A DNA stretch of 64,000 nt from Mesorhizobium sp. B4-1-4 (GCF_006439395.2 NZ_CP083950.1:3968001-4032000); one strand, 5' to 3'; counted from the first letter of the stretch, positions 48,301-57,020 are shown. Notes: generated by a model not told the origin, from the letters alone. Made by a program: numbers and translations.

Positions 48301-48456
48301 GGCGGGCTGGGGCTGGCCACCATCTCGACGCTCTTCCTGACGCCGGTCGCCTATCTGCTGCTTGGCCGTTTCGTTACGCCGAAGACCCACGAGGAAGCGC
48401 GGCTGAAGCGCGAGCTCGAGGAAGCCGCCTACGCCAATGTGGAACCGGCGGAATAG
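45325..48456 (+). CDS. RND efflux transporter permease subunit
   Basis: This 1043-residue pump has the full two-repeat RND architecture, each repeat with six helices and a large periplasmic loop. The start is ATG 45325, coupled to the adaptor gene. The proton-relay Asp pair is visible in TGLVVDDAIVVLENIVRR. The opening FTALFIRRPVMAFVLNVLIA is typical. It exports drugs, phenolics or metabolites using the proton gradient and is of the MdtB/C-like HAE1 class. No local regulator is seen; the upstream 272-bp spacer presumably holds the promoter. Confidence 0.94.
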   Translation: MTGTVNAASDTGFTALFIRRPVMAFVLNVLIAVAGLAAFYGVEVRELPDVDRAVVTVTTTFEGAAAETVDRELTDTIEGAVARVSGVKSISSSSSFGQSRVTIEFSDGIDLNVAASDVRDAVGRVANQMPDTADPPRIVKADANSDAVMRLAVTSDSMSIQDMTVVVQDQIEDELAAVPGVADVQVYGGRDKIFRIDVDQNKLASLGFTVADLRAALASVAFDSPAGSITTTNQDLIVRTTADVTTPEEFETIIIGGTTRIRDVATVTLGPDVGQTTLRSDGKTGIGIGIIRQAESNTLDISTGVQAAIAKLQQNLPKGMAIKITSDDAVFVKGAVHEVEIALGLSVTMVLIVIYAFLLDWRATLIPGLSMPVAMIGTIAAIYLAGFSVNILTLLALVLATGLVVDDAIVVLENIVRRRNEGMGPRAAAVLGAREVFFAVVATTLTLVAVFVPISFLPGQTGGLFREFGFVLAMSVLLSCVVALTLCPMLASRMLTSASLHHQGGHGIGARIGGALNAGYKRALHACLDAPWIVMLVAVLFAGTAFTLFGTIRQELTPTEDRAAVLLRINAPQGVSLDYTTQQMRKIEKLIQPMRDSGEIRSTFENAGQNGSYNSGFMVMTLAPWNERSRSQQEIMAEISQLTRQVPSVRIFPVQPNSLGIRGAGNGLQFALVGNDRKALGDAAIRIIAEMQKDPRFQTPRLSIDPTQPQLAVAIDRERASDLGIDITGLANTLQAMLDGNDVVDVYIADRSYGVKLVSTTNPINDPTDLENIFLKTADGRFVPMSTIATLTERAVPPSLSREQQQPSVAITSNLSGNFALGDALTRAEEIATPLLPPGSRILPLAEAATLGETNSAMVTIFGFALVIILLVLAAQFESFVSAVIIMATVPLGLACAIFALLLSGTSLNAYSQIGLVLLVGVMAKNGILIVEFANQLRDRGLGVREAVEQASTIRLRPVMMTMICTVLGGVPLVLAAGAGAEARVALGWVIVGGLGLATISTLFLTPVAYLLLGRFVTPKTHEEARLKRELEEAAYANVEPAE

Positions 48457-48468
48457 GGAAATCCAGGT

Positions 48469-48879
48469 CTATTTCAGCACCCGACCCTCAATCGACCAGC
48501 GCGCGGCGAGGAAATTCAGCACCGCCGCCACAATGACACCGCCGATCTTTGCCGGCCACACGCCGGCGATGCCGGCAAAGAGTGCGATCGACAGGCTGGA
48601 GACGCCGAGCGAAATCAGCGCCCCGAGCGAGGCGAAACGCAGGAAGGCGTCATGCAGCCGGATGGCTTGATTGCGCTCGAACGACCAGAAGCCATTTGCC
48701 ACGAAAGAGAAGACGACGGCGATCGACCATGAGATGACGTTGGCGGGCAACGGCGGGATATGCAGCTTGAGCAGCAGGAAAAAGCCGGCAAGGTCGATGG
48801 CGGTGTTCGCGAGCCCGACAATGGCAAAGCGGACGATCTTGTTGCCGGTCGAACGCCGGGGCTGGTCGGCGCCGCTCAT
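48469..48879 (-). CDS. GtrA family membrane protein
   Basis: This 136-residue protein has four helices, starting FAIVGLANTAIDLAGFFLLL. GtrA proteins act with bactoprenol-linked glucosyl systems, possibly flipping polyprenyl-phosphate-linked sugars. The ATG at 48879 overlaps the YdjC-like gene stop by four bases. It is the last gene of a four-gene glycolipid-type operon. Confidence 0.9.
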   Translation of the reverse strand: MSGADQPRRSTGNKIVRFAIVGLANTAIDLAGFFLLLKLHIPPLPANVISWSIAVVFSFVANGFWSFERNQAIRLHDAFLRFASLGALISLGVSSLSIALFAGIAGVWPAKIGGVIVAAVLNFLAARWSIEGRVLK

Positions 48880-49685
48880 CCCCTGCCATCCATGATCTCG
48901 ACACCGGCGCGGGCGAGGCTCGCGCCGAAAGCGTCCGAGGCCAGGATCTCCAATTCGACCGTGCGCACGCTTTGCATCGGATCTCGCGCGCGCAGCGTTT
49001 CGTCGACATGGCCGGGATGGCACATGAATAGCCCCTCTTGCGGCAACGCCTCGACGGCGGCCTGCAGCGCAGGCGCGAACTTTTCCGGCTGCCGCCAATC
49101 GTAGATGCCGGCAAGAGGCGTCATGACGATGAAACCGGCGCCTTGCATCGACCGATTGAAGCCCCGGGCCAGTGCTGCGATCGCCGCGACCTTCGGCATC
49201 GCTGCCGGTGCAGGAGCGCCACGCAGCATCGGCCGGCCCGTGTCCGCGGGAAAACGCGCCAGCAGCCATTTGCGTACGACCGGCAGGAAATGCACGTGCT
49301 GGTGCCCATCGACGAAGTCGGGCTGGTGGCCCAGCGCCTCGACAAAGCGGTTGTACTGGGCGTCGAGCTCGGCATGGACATCCCGGTCGGCGACACGGCC
49401 GCGCAGGACTGGCAATGCCAGCGAACGGAGCGGCGGCAGCCGGCCCTCCGGCGCCAGGCTGGACTGGCCGGTGATGGCCCGCTGGTCGGTGAGGGTCAGG
49501 TGCAATCCGATCGCCACGCGGCCGCGCAGCGGCTTGATAAGCGCCGCCGCCTCCGCCCATTCGGGAAAGCCGGTCATGCAGCTAGTGCCGGTCAGGCGTC
49601 CACGATCGAGCAGGTCGAGAATCCCTGCCGAGACGCCGGGCGCCAGGCCATAGTCATCGGCGATCAGGCGGATGCGCCGCGTCAT
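48876..49685 (-). CDS. ChbG/YdjC (HpnK-like) carbohydrate deacetylase
   Basis: This 269-residue protein starts MTRRIRLIADDYGLAPGVSA at ATG 49685, with the metal-binding Asp pair in ADDYG. Further ligands and active-site residues are HLTLTDQ and DGHQHVHFLP, and the C-terminal MCHPGHVDE is conserved. YdjC enzymes deacetylate sugars. HpnK-like members occur near hopanoid or glycolipid glycosyltransferases, which fits the GT2 partner here. It overlaps that GT2 gene by four bases. Confidence 0.9.
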   Translation of the reverse strand: MTRRIRLIADDYGLAPGVSAGILDLLDRGRLTGTSCMTGFPEWAEAAALIKPLRGRVAIGLHLTLTDQRAITGQSSLAPEGRLPPLRSLALPVLRGRVADRDVHAELDAQYNRFVEALGHQPDFVDGHQHVHFLPVVRKWLLARFPADTGRPMLRGAPAPAAMPKVAAIAALARGFNRSMQGAGFIVMTPLAGIYDWRQPEKFAPALQAAVEALPQEGLFMCHPGHVDETLRARDPMQSVRTVELEILASDAFGASLARAGVEIMDGRG

Positions 49686-50665
49686 GCGCCGGACGCGCCT
49701 GGCGGCCTGTGCAAAACGTCGCCGCGCACGACATCGCGTACGATGTAGATCGGCCGGTCCTTGCTCTCGCTGAGTGTGACCCAGACATATTCGCCGATCA
49801 GTCCAAGCAAGGTGAGGTTGAGGCCACCAAGCAGGACAACGGCGACCAGAAGGCTGGGGTAGCCTGGAACGGCAATGCCGTAGAATAACACTTCGAAGAA
49901 CACCTTGGCGCCATAGGCCGCACCCGCCAGCGCCGCCAGCAATCCGCTCAGGCTGATCAGGCGCAGGGGAATGACGGAAAACGAGGTAAAACCTTCCAGC
50001 GAAAAGGCAAGCAAGTTGAGCCTGCTCCATTTCGACGTGCCGCTGGCGCGGTTCTCCGGCGAATAAGGTATGGCCTTCTGGCGAAAGCCAGCCCAGGCGA
50101 ACAGACCCTTGTTGAAGCGCCTTTTGTCACGCAAGCTTGTCAGCGCGCGGGCCACGGTACCGCGCATGACGCGAAAATCGCCCGCATTCTCGGGAATGTC
50201 GAAACGCTGGCTGCTGTTGATCAGGCTGTAGAACAGCTTCGCCAACTGGCTGCGCCGCCAGCTGGCCTCGCGCCGGTCGTTCTGGGCGTAGACCACGTCG
50301 ATGTCGGGGTGCTCCACCAACTCGCCAATCATTCGCAGGCTGACATCCATGGAATGCTGAAGGTCGGAATCCATGATCAGCACCATGTCGCCGCGCGCGT
50401 AGTCGAGGCCGGCGAGCACCGCGACCTCCTTGCCGAAATTGCGGCTGAGCCGCACGATCTCCCAGGAACCGGACAGCGCCCGCGAAAATCGCTCCGCACC
50501 GTCATCGCGGCTGCCGTCGTCGACCAGGATCTTGTGAACGGCCATGCCGAAACGCTGCGACACCACGGCCTCCAGCTTGTCGAGCAAGGCGGCGAAAGCC
50601 GATGCGGATTGCGCCTCGTTGAAGAACGGCGCCACGATATCGAGAACAGACCGCGACTCAGCCAT
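49682..50665 (-). CDS. GT2 glycosyltransferase, polyprenyl-phosphate type (GtrB/ArnC-like)
   Basis: This 327-residue enzyme starts at ATG 50665, eight bases inside the end of the upstream GT87 gene. Motifs are DIVAPFFNEAQS, DDGSRDDGAE and the DXD-like DSDLQHS. Two C-terminal helices (near residues 230-290) anchor it in the membrane. Members transfer a sugar to polyprenyl phosphate on the cytosolic face. Together with GtrA and the deacetylase it should make and flip a modified lipid-linked sugar. Confidence 0.9.
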   Translation of the reverse strand: MAESRSVLDIVAPFFNEAQSASAFAALLDKLEAVVSQRFGMAVHKILVDDGSRDDGAERFSRALSGSWEIVRLSRNFGKEVAVLAGLDYARGDMVLIMDSDLQHSMDVSLRMIGELVEHPDIDVVYAQNDRREASWRRSQLAKLFYSLINSSQRFDIPENAGDFRVMRGTVARALTSLRDKRRFNKGLFAWAGFRQKAIPYSPENRASGTSKWSRLNLLAFSLEGFTSFSVIPLRLISLSGLLAALAGAAYGAKVFFEVLFYGIAVPGYPSLLVAVVLLGGLNLTLLGLIGEYVWVTLSESKDRPIYIVRDVVRGDVLHRPPGASGA

Positions 50666-51824
50666 TTGCGACAGGCCCCTCATTCATCACCTTGTCTCGC
50701 GCCCTGGCCCATAACCACAAGATCAGCGAACCGGCAATGACGGTGACCGCGATCGGCCGGAACCAAGGGTACGTGAAATCTTGGATATGACGCTCGACGC
50801 CCGTCAATCCTGTCACGAACAGCATCACCGACAGCACCGAGGCCAGGACACCGCCTCGCTCCTCGCGCCACAGCAAGGCAATGGCAAGACCGGCGGGGAC
50901 GGCGATCATGGCATAAGTGTTGGGCTCGACGCGCGGGTTGAAGACGCACATGTAGAACGTCGCCGTCAGGAAGATGGCGAGCTCAGCTGTTCCGCGTTCG
51001 AGCTTGCGGTCGAACCAGACGACCATGGAAAGCGTAAACAGCGCCATGACGATGCGCACGATCGTGGCGCCGAATTCCGGGATTGGCAGCCCCATTTTGG
51101 TGAAGGGCGCCGTGAAGTCGGTGGGAACAAAGTGGCTGGTGTTGTCGACAGCCATCGAGGTCAGCATCCCCGCAAAAACCCGGTACTGCTCGGTCAGGTA
51201 GCCGGCGGGAGCGAATGCATAAGGCAGCGCGATCACGAACAGCACCGCGAGCACCAGCACCGGTATCAACCGGAAGCGCAGGGCGCCCACCAACAACAGC
51301 ATGATGACCGCGGTCGGCTTGGCGACGATGGCAACCGAGGCCCAGAAGAAGGTCTCGGCGCGCCGCCCTTCGAGCGCCGACAGAGTGAGGAGCCAGCAGG
51401 CACCGGTCAAAAGGATCGTTGCCTGGCCGTTGCGGATCGCCCCCAGTGCCACCGGCAGGGCAAGGAAGAGCCCGAAGGAAAGCAGCCATGTCAATTCCCC
51501 GCCGCCAAGCTTGCGCACCTGCCGCATCGCGGCGAAGGTCAGCACCGCGAAACCGATGATATGCCACACCAGGCCGCCAAGATGAGGGCCGAGCTTGAAC
51601 AGCGGGATGTAGAGCGCTGCAAAGGCCGGCGCGTAGAGATATCCCATCTCGGACTGGATATTGTAGAGCGGACGGCCGGCCAGAAACTCTTCGCTGCCAT
51701 ACCTGTAGGCCATCAACACGGAACGCGTGTCGGGCGCCCACAGGACGAGGACAAGAACGACCAGAAACGCTCCGATCCACAGGCCAAATCCCAAACGGTC
51801 GAAAACCGGCTTGGAAATCGTCAT
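50658..51824 (-). CDS. GT87/DUF2029 membrane glycosyltransferase
   Basis: This 388-residue protein has around 10 helices and follows the DUF2029/GT87 pattern, with a periplasm-facing loop after helix 1 (YRYGSEEFLAGRPLYNIQSE). GT87 enzymes use polyprenyl-phosphate sugars as donors in the periplasm. It heads the operon GT87-GT2-YdjC-GtrA, completing a donor synthesis, flipping and transfer set. The acceptor is unknown. Confidence 0.85.
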   Translation of the reverse strand: MTISKPVFDRLGFGLWIGAFLVVLVLVLWAPDTRSVLMAYRYGSEEFLAGRPLYNIQSEMGYLYAPAFAALYIPLFKLGPHLGGLVWHIIGFAVLTFAAMRQVRKLGGGELTWLLSFGLFLALPVALGAIRNGQATILLTGACWLLTLSALEGRRAETFFWASVAIVAKPTAVIMLLLVGALRFRLIPVLVLAVLFVIALPYAFAPAGYLTEQYRVFAGMLTSMAVDNTSHFVPTDFTAPFTKMGLPIPEFGATIVRIVMALFTLSMVVWFDRKLERGTAELAIFLTATFYMCVFNPRVEPNTYAMIAVPAGLAIALLWREERGGVLASVLSVMLFVTGLTGVERHIQDFTYPWFRPIAVTVIAGSLILWLWARARDKVMNEGPVANG

Positions 51825-52038
51825 AAAGGCACCCTACACCACTTCAGAACAGGCCCTTGCCCGCGCCGTCCGGCATTTCGATGGCGGCGGCATATCACGG
51901 ACAAAGCGAATTGGCATAGGGGCTGAAGGACACGGCCATCAACTTCGCGAACTGCCGGCGACGGCCATGCATCGCGGCCTGGCTCGGAAAAGCCCTGAAA
52001 GCCTCGCATTGAAACTTCCGGCGCAGCTCCGAATGGCC

Positions 52039-53076
52039 TCAAGGCCGGATGAAAACCTTGCCGTTCGGCTTGGCCAGTTCACCCGGCACCCGCGTCACCG
52101 CCTCGGCGAGCGGCACGACAGCCGTCACGTCGGTCGACCAGCGTCCGTCGGAGAAACGCTTCTGGGCTTCCAGGATCGCAGGACCGCGCCGATCCTTGTA
52201 TTGCCGCATCCATTCGCTCAGCCAGAAGCCTTCGATATGTTTGTGCTGGAAGATCAGCTGACCGGGCTCGCGGATGATGGTGGGGTCGGGATCGAGCCGG
52301 CCATAGATGATCCACCGCGCCCGTTTCGGCATCGCATTGAAGATGGCTGACGCCAGCGGACCGGTGACCGCGTCCAGCAAGATGCGTGGCTGTTCGGCCT
52401 TCATCACCTCGCGCAGCGAGGCTTCGAAATCCGGCGCCTTCTCGTTGAGCACATGGGCAGCGCCGATCTCCTTCAGAAGCGCGATCTGCTCATCGCGGCG
52501 CACGGTGACGACAGCCCGGAACCCCTCCTCCCTGGCCAGGCCGATGATCAGCTTGCAGAGCTGGCTGGCGCCGGCGGTCATGACGAAGGCCTTTTCGCCC
52601 TCCTGCTTGACGATGTCGAACATGGCGATCGCGGTAAGCGGATTGACGATCATCGCCGCACCATCCTCGTCGCGCACCGTATCGAGGAGCGGAATGCAGG
52701 CCGCCGCCTCGGCAACGGCATACTCGGCCCACGAGCCCCAGTTGCTGAGGCCTGTGGCGAAGGCCACGCGCTTTCCGACAAGGCTCTTGGGATAAGGCTC
52801 GTCGCCGCCGGCCACGACGGTGCCGACGCCCTCGAAGCCGGCCGGCCGGCCCTTGGCGCGCGGCTGGCCATACTGGCCCTTGATGAAGGCGACATCGGAT
52901 GGATTGATCGAGGCCAGACTGACCTTGATCAGCGCCTGGCTCGGTCCTGGCGTTGGCACCGCGATGCTGCCCGGCTGAAGATAAGGCTCCATTGCCTCAA
53001 GCATGCTGCCGCTCGGCGTCTTGGTGTAACCATCACCGACAAGCAGCAGTGCCTTCATCTGGGACGGGACGGTCAT
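52039..53076 (-). CDS. zinc-independent MDR / quinone oxidoreductase-like protein
   Basis: This 345-residue medium-chain dehydrogenase starts at ATG 53076 (MTVPSQMKALLLVGDGYTKT) with GAGGGA upstream. The nucleotide-binding region is AFVMTAGASQLCKLIIGLAR. The usual structural and catalytic zinc ligands are not evident, which fits the quinone-oxidoreductase or enoyl-reductase branch using NADPH. It lies downstream of the acyl-CoA dehydrogenase gene on the same strand, so a role in acyl-CoA or enone reduction is possible. Confidence 0.85.
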   Translation of the reverse strand: MTVPSQMKALLLVGDGYTKTPSGSMLEAMEPYLQPGSIAVPTPGPSQALIKVSLASINPSDVAFIKGQYGQPRAKGRPAGFEGVGTVVAGGDEPYPKSLVGKRVAFATGLSNWGSWAEYAVAEAAACIPLLDTVRDEDGAAMIVNPLTAIAMFDIVKQEGEKAFVMTAGASQLCKLIIGLAREEGFRAVVTVRRDEQIALLKEIGAAHVLNEKAPDFEASLREVMKAEQPRILLDAVTGPLASAIFNAMPKRARWIIYGRLDPDPTIIREPGQLIFQHKHIEGFWLSEWMRQYKDRRGPAILEAQKRFSDGRWSTDVTAVVPLAEAVTRVPGELAKPNGKVFIRP

Positions 53077-53134
53077 CGGAATAATCCCTCTTTGCTGGCG
53101 GAGAGATCGCAACGGGCCGGGATTGACCGGGCGC

Positions 53135-54376
53135 TCAGATCTTCTCCTGTGTGTATTTCTTCAGCTCCGTGCGCGCCACCTGCCGCCGATGCACGGCGTC
53201 CGGCCCATCGGCAAGACGCAAGGTTCTGAGATGCGTCCACGAGCGGGCCAGCGGCGTGTCCTGGCTGATGCCTTGCGCCCCGAACATCTGCACCGCCTCG
53301 TCGGTGACTTTCAGCGCGACGCGCGGTGCGATCACCTTGATCTGGCTGATCCAGGGAGCCGCGGCGCGCGCATCGCCCTGGTCGATCATCCACGCCGCCT
53401 TGAGGCACAGCAGCCGGGCCATCTCGATCTCCATGCGGCATTCGGCGATGATGTCGAAATTGGCGCCGAGTTTCGCCAGGGGCTGGCCGAAGGCCTCGCG
53501 GCGGACCGAACGCTGGCACAGCATCTCCAGCGCCATCTCGGCCTGGCCGATGGCGCGCATGCAATGATGGATACGGCCGGGGCCGAGCCGGCCCTGCGCG
53601 ATCTCGAACCCCCTGCCCTCGCCGAGGATCAGGTTCGATGCCGGTACCCGGACATTGTCGAAGCGAAGGTGCATGTGGCCATGCGGCGCGTCATCGTCGC
53701 CATAGACCTGCATGGCGCGGACCTTGGTCACGCCTTTCGTGCCGGCAGGCACCAGGATCATCGAATGGCGGCGGTGCTGCGGCTCCCCGTCGCCGCCAGT
53801 CCGCACCATGACGATGTAGATGGCGCAGCGCGGATCGCCCGCGCCCGATGCCCACCATTTCTCGCCATTGAGCACATAGTCGTCGCCCTGCCGCTCGCAG
53901 CGCATGGCGATGTTGGTGGCGTCGGACGAGGCGACGTCCGGCTCGGTCATCAGATAGGCCGAGCGGATCTTGCCGTCGAGCAGCGGCTCGAGCCATGCCT
54001 GCTTGTGGTCTGCCGAGCCGAAGCGCTCCAGCACCTCCATATTGCCGGTGTCGGGCGCCGAGCAGTTGAAGGTTTCGGCACCGAGATGCGCCTTGCCCAT
54101 TTCTTCTGCAAGATAGGCGTATTCGACAGTGGAAAGGCCATAACCGCGTCCCGAGCCGGTCAGCCAGAAATTCCACAGGCCGCGCTCTCTCGCGGTTTTC
54201 TTCAGCCCTTCGAGGATCTCGCTCTGGCGCTTGCTGTAGACCCAGCGGTCGCCCGCCTTGCCGACTTCGCCCAGAAATTCCTTGTCGAGCGGCATGATCT
54301 CGTCGCGCACCATGGCCGCGACACGCGTGTGGATCAGCTTCAGCCGCTCGGTCATGCCGAGATTCATCTCCGTCAT
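53135..54376 (-). CDS. acyl-CoA dehydrogenase (ACAD10/11, LvaC-like)
   Basis: This 413-residue flavoprotein has AYLMTEPDVASSDATNIAMR (FAD/substrate contact), DYVLNGEKWWASGAGDPRCA and a C-terminal VQMFGAQGISQDTPLARSW helix with the RTLRLADGPDAVHRR FAD-binding end. It matches the ACAD10/11-type dehydrogenases that are genetically linked to APH-fold kinases, one of which is at 55829. It is divergent from the SDR-MaoC-kinase operon across 115 bp. Confidence 0.92.
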   Translation of the reverse strand: MTEMNLGMTERLKLIHTRVAAMVRDEIMPLDKEFLGEVGKAGDRWVYSKRQSEILEGLKKTARERGLWNFWLTGSGRGYGLSTVEYAYLAEEMGKAHLGAETFNCSAPDTGNMEVLERFGSADHKQAWLEPLLDGKIRSAYLMTEPDVASSDATNIAMRCERQGDDYVLNGEKWWASGAGDPRCAIYIVMVRTGGDGEPQHRRHSMILVPAGTKGVTKVRAMQVYGDDDAPHGHMHLRFDNVRVPASNLILGEGRGFEIAQGRLGPGRIHHCMRAIGQAEMALEMLCQRSVRREAFGQPLAKLGANFDIIAECRMEIEMARLLCLKAAWMIDQGDARAAAPWISQIKVIAPRVALKVTDEAVQMFGAQGISQDTPLARSWTHLRTLRLADGPDAVHRRQVARTELKKYTQEKI

Positions 54377-54491
54377 CGGTCGCTAACCCTTCATGCAAGC
54401 CGGGCATTTTGTCAGTGGCAAGGATGACCGCACTTCGGATAGCCTTGTCAACGCGAACCGTTTGCCCGCATGCCGAGCGCGGAGGATTGTG

Positions 54492-55307
54492 ATGAGCTAT
54501 CTCGACGAGCTGTTTTCGGTAGCCGGCAAGACCGCGCTGGTGACGGGAGCAGCGACCGGCATTGGCCGCATGGCGGCGACCGCGCTGGTCAGGGCGGGAG
54601 CCAGCGTGATGATCGCGTCGCGCAAGGGCGAGGATTGCATCAAGGTCGCCGGCGAGTTGAACGCGCTCGGCGCTTCTGGCCGCGCCGAGGGCTTTGCCGG
54701 CGACGTTTCCAGCGAAGCCGGCATCGCTGCGCTCATCGCCGAGGTCAAGGCGCGGACCGACAGGCTCGATATCCTCGTCAACAATGCCGGCGTTTCCTGG
54801 GGCGCGCCGCTGGAGAGTTTTCCCTACTCGGCCTGGGCCAAGGTGCTTGGCGTCAACGTTACCGCTGTCTTCCATCTGACGCGCGAATTGCTGCCGCTGC
54901 TCGAAGCGGCGGCCAGCGACGACGATCCGGCCCGGGTGATCAATCTGGGTTCGGTGATGGGCACGCAGCCCTTGGCCGACGATGCCTATTCCTACGCCGC
55001 CTCCAAGGCCGCCGTTCATCATCTGACACGCACGTTGGCGCTTGAGTTCGCCGCCCGCCGCATCACCGTCAACGCCTTCGCGCCGGGGCCTTTCCAGAGC
55101 CGCATGACGGCGTTTGCAACGGCTACTGAGGAACAGGCCCGGCATGTCGGCAGCCATGTTCCGATCGGCCGCATCGGCGCGCCAGATGACATTGCCGGCG
55201 CAACGCTCTATTTGTGCAGCCGTGCGGGCAGCTATGTCACCGGCGCCATCCTGCCGATCGACGGCGGGCAGTCGGTGCAGCATGGATTGACCCTGTTCAA
55301 GGAATGA
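54492..55307 (+). CDS. SDR family oxidoreductase
   Basis: This 271-residue classical SDR starts at ATG 54492 with GGAGG seven bases upstream. The cofactor site is VTGAATGIGRMAATA, the central strand NNAGVSWGAPL and the active site Ser in INLGSVMG plus YSYAASK. It resembles RhlG/FabG-type 3-hydroxyacyl reductases, so it could oxidise the 3-hydroxyacyl-CoA formed by the MaoC hydratase encoded 39 bases downstream. Confidence 0.91.
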   Translation: MSYLDELFSVAGKTALVTGAATGIGRMAATALVRAGASVMIASRKGEDCIKVAGELNALGASGRAEGFAGDVSSEAGIAALIAEVKARTDRLDILVNNAGVSWGAPLESFPYSAWAKVLGVNVTAVFHLTRELLPLLEAAASDDDPARVINLGSVMGTQPLADDAYSYAASKAAVHHLTRTLALEFAARRITVNAFAPGPFQSRMTAFATATEEQARHVGSHVPIGRIGAPDDIAGATLYLCSRAGSYVTGAILPIDGGQSVQHGLTLFKE

Positions 55308-55346
55308 CATGTTCCGGCCGCAGAAGCCGGAGGTGAACTGGAGGAC

Positions 55347-55832
55347 ATGAGCGTGGAACCGATCAGTCTCGATGTGCTTCTGGCCAGTGTCGGCAAGGAA
55401 GTCGGCGTCTCACCGTGGCGTGTGGTCACGCAACGCATGATAGACCAGTTCGCCGACGCCACGGACGACCATCAGTTCATCCATTGCGATCCGGAGCGGG
55501 CCAAGCGCGAGACGCCGTTCGGCGGCACCATCGCGCATGGCTTCCTGTCGCTGTCGCTGTTGTCGGCTATGACCTTCGAGACCATGCCGCCGCTGGAAAA
55601 TGGCAAGATGGGCGTCAATCACGGCTTCGATTCGCTGCGCTTCCTGGCACCGGTCAAGACCGGCGCCCGCATCCGCACCCATTTCGTGCTCGCCGACGTC
55701 AAGGTCCGGCCGTCGGGCTGGGTGCAGACAGCGCACGATGTGACCATCGAGATCGAGGGATCGAAGAAACCGGCGCTGACCGCCCGCTGGCTGACGCTGA
55801 CCCTGATCGAACGCCAGCCTGAGACCGCATGA
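55347..55832 (+). CDS. MaoC-like (R)-enoyl-CoA hydratase
   Basis: This 161-residue hotdog protein has the hydratase dyad in QFADATDDHQFIHCDPERAK (Asp and His), followed by TIAHGFLSLSLLSAM. It hydrates enoyl-CoA to (R)-3-hydroxyacyl-CoA. A GTG/ATG pair around 55347 follows GGAGG. The stop overlaps the kinase-like gene by four bases. Confidence 0.92.
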   Translation: MSVEPISLDVLLASVGKEVGVSPWRVVTQRMIDQFADATDDHQFIHCDPERAKRETPFGGTIAHGFLSLSLLSAMTFETMPPLENGKMGVNHGFDSLRFLAPVKTGARIRTHFVLADVKVRPSGWVQTAHDVTIEIEGSKKPALTARWLTLTLIERQPETA

Positions 55833-56863
55833 ACGACGCCATCGCGCTCGACCAGGCAGCGCTCGCGCCTTACCTCGAGGCGGCAATACCGGGCTTTTCC
55901 GGGCTCGCTACGATCGAGAAATTCAAATCCGGCCAGTCCAACCCGACCTATCTGATGACGGCGGCCAGCGGCCGCTATGTGCTGCGCGCCAAGCCACCGG
56001 GGCGGTTGCTGAAATCGGCGCATCAGGTCGACCGCGAATTCCGCGTGATGAAAGCGCTTTCCGGCACCGCCGTGCCGGTGCCGAAAATGCTGCATCTGTC
56101 GGCCGAGGAGTCGCCGATCGGCCGCATGTTCCACGTCATGGATTTCCTCGACGGCCGCATCTTCTGGGATCCGGCACTGCCGGAGGCGCGCGACAATGAC
56201 GAGCGCGCCGCGATTTACGATGCCATGAACGCCACGCTCGCGGCCCTGCACGATGTCGACGTCGAGGCCGTGGGCCTGTCCGATTTCGGCCGGCCGGGCA
56301 ATTATTTCGAGCGCCAGCTGGCACGCTGGACCAGCCAGTACCGTGCCTCGGAAACCGGCACCATCGCCGACATGAACCAGCTGATCGCCTGGCTGGAAAC
56401 GCATATGCCCGCCGATGATGGCCTGATATCGCTGGTGCATGGCGACTATCGGCTGGACAATCTGATCTTCGCGCCGGACCGGCCAAAGATGCTGGCGGTG
56501 CTTGACTGGGAACTCTCGACATTGGGCCACCCCTTCGCCGACATCGCCTATCAGTGCATGCAATGGCGCCTGCCGCACGCCTCCGGCTTTCGCGGCTTGG
56601 GCGGTATCGACCGCGCCGCCCTCGGGCTGCCCTCGGAAGAGGACTATGTCGCGGCCTACTGTCGCCGGCGCGGGCTCTCCGGCATCGGCAACTGGACCTT
56701 CTTCCTCGCCTTCTCCTTCTTCAGGCTGGCCGCGATCTGTCAGGGCGTCTACAAGCGGGCGCTCGACGGCAACGCCTCCAATCCTGAAAAGGCCAAAACC
56801 TACGGCGAGGCGGTGAAGCTGCTTTCGCATCTCGCCGCCAGACTGATTGAGGACAAGGCATGA
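55829..56863 (+). CDS. APH-type phosphotransferase (ACAD10 N-domain/LvaA-like)
   Basis: This 344-residue kinase fold shows the APH catalytic motif VHGDYRLDNLIF (HGD...N) and the metal-binding Asp in LAVLDWELSTLG. The glycine-poor N lobe starts EKFKSGQSNPTYLMTAASGR. In levulinate catabolism LvaA-type kinases phosphorylate 4-hydroxyacyl-CoA so that a partner acyl-CoA dehydrogenase can eliminate phosphate; mammalian ACAD10/11 fuse both activities. Here the two genes are divergent neighbours. Its stop overlaps the start of a tiny SDR remnant by ATGA. Confidence 0.9.
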   Translation: MNDAIALDQAALAPYLEAAIPGFSGLATIEKFKSGQSNPTYLMTAASGRYVLRAKPPGRLLKSAHQVDREFRVMKALSGTAVPVPKMLHLSAEESPIGRMFHVMDFLDGRIFWDPALPEARDNDERAAIYDAMNATLAALHDVDVEAVGLSDFGRPGNYFERQLARWTSQYRASETGTIADMNQLIAWLETHMPADDGLISLVHGDYRLDNLIFAPDRPKMLAVLDWELSTLGHPFADIAYQCMQWRLPHASGFRGLGGIDRAALGLPSEEDYVAAYCRRRGLSGIGNWTFFLAFSFFRLAAICQGVYKRALDGNASNPEKAKTYGEAVKLLSHLAARLIEDKA

Positions 56864-56991
56864 CGGACAGCTTTGAGGGAGCAACGGTGCTGATCACAGA
56901 TGCCGCCGGAGGTCTCGGCCGCGGTGCCGCGAAAGGCTCCTTCATGACCGGGCACGCACTGGCCGTCGATGGCGGCGTCGGCGCCATCTGA
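56860..56991 (+). pseudogene. internally deleted SDR gene (43-residue fusion of both ends)
   Basis: The ORF starts MTDSFEGATVLITDAAGGLG, an SDR N terminus with a TGxxGxG-like loop, then jumps directly to SFMTGHALAVDGGVGAI, an SDR C terminus, and stops. About 200 residues including the NNAG strand and the Ser-Tyr-Lys catalytic set are missing. The ATGA overlap with the kinase gene shows the original gene was coupled in this operon. The product should be inactive. Confidence 0.8.
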
Positions 56992-57020
56992 TACCTACCG
57001 CTTGGGAACAGTCGATGCCC

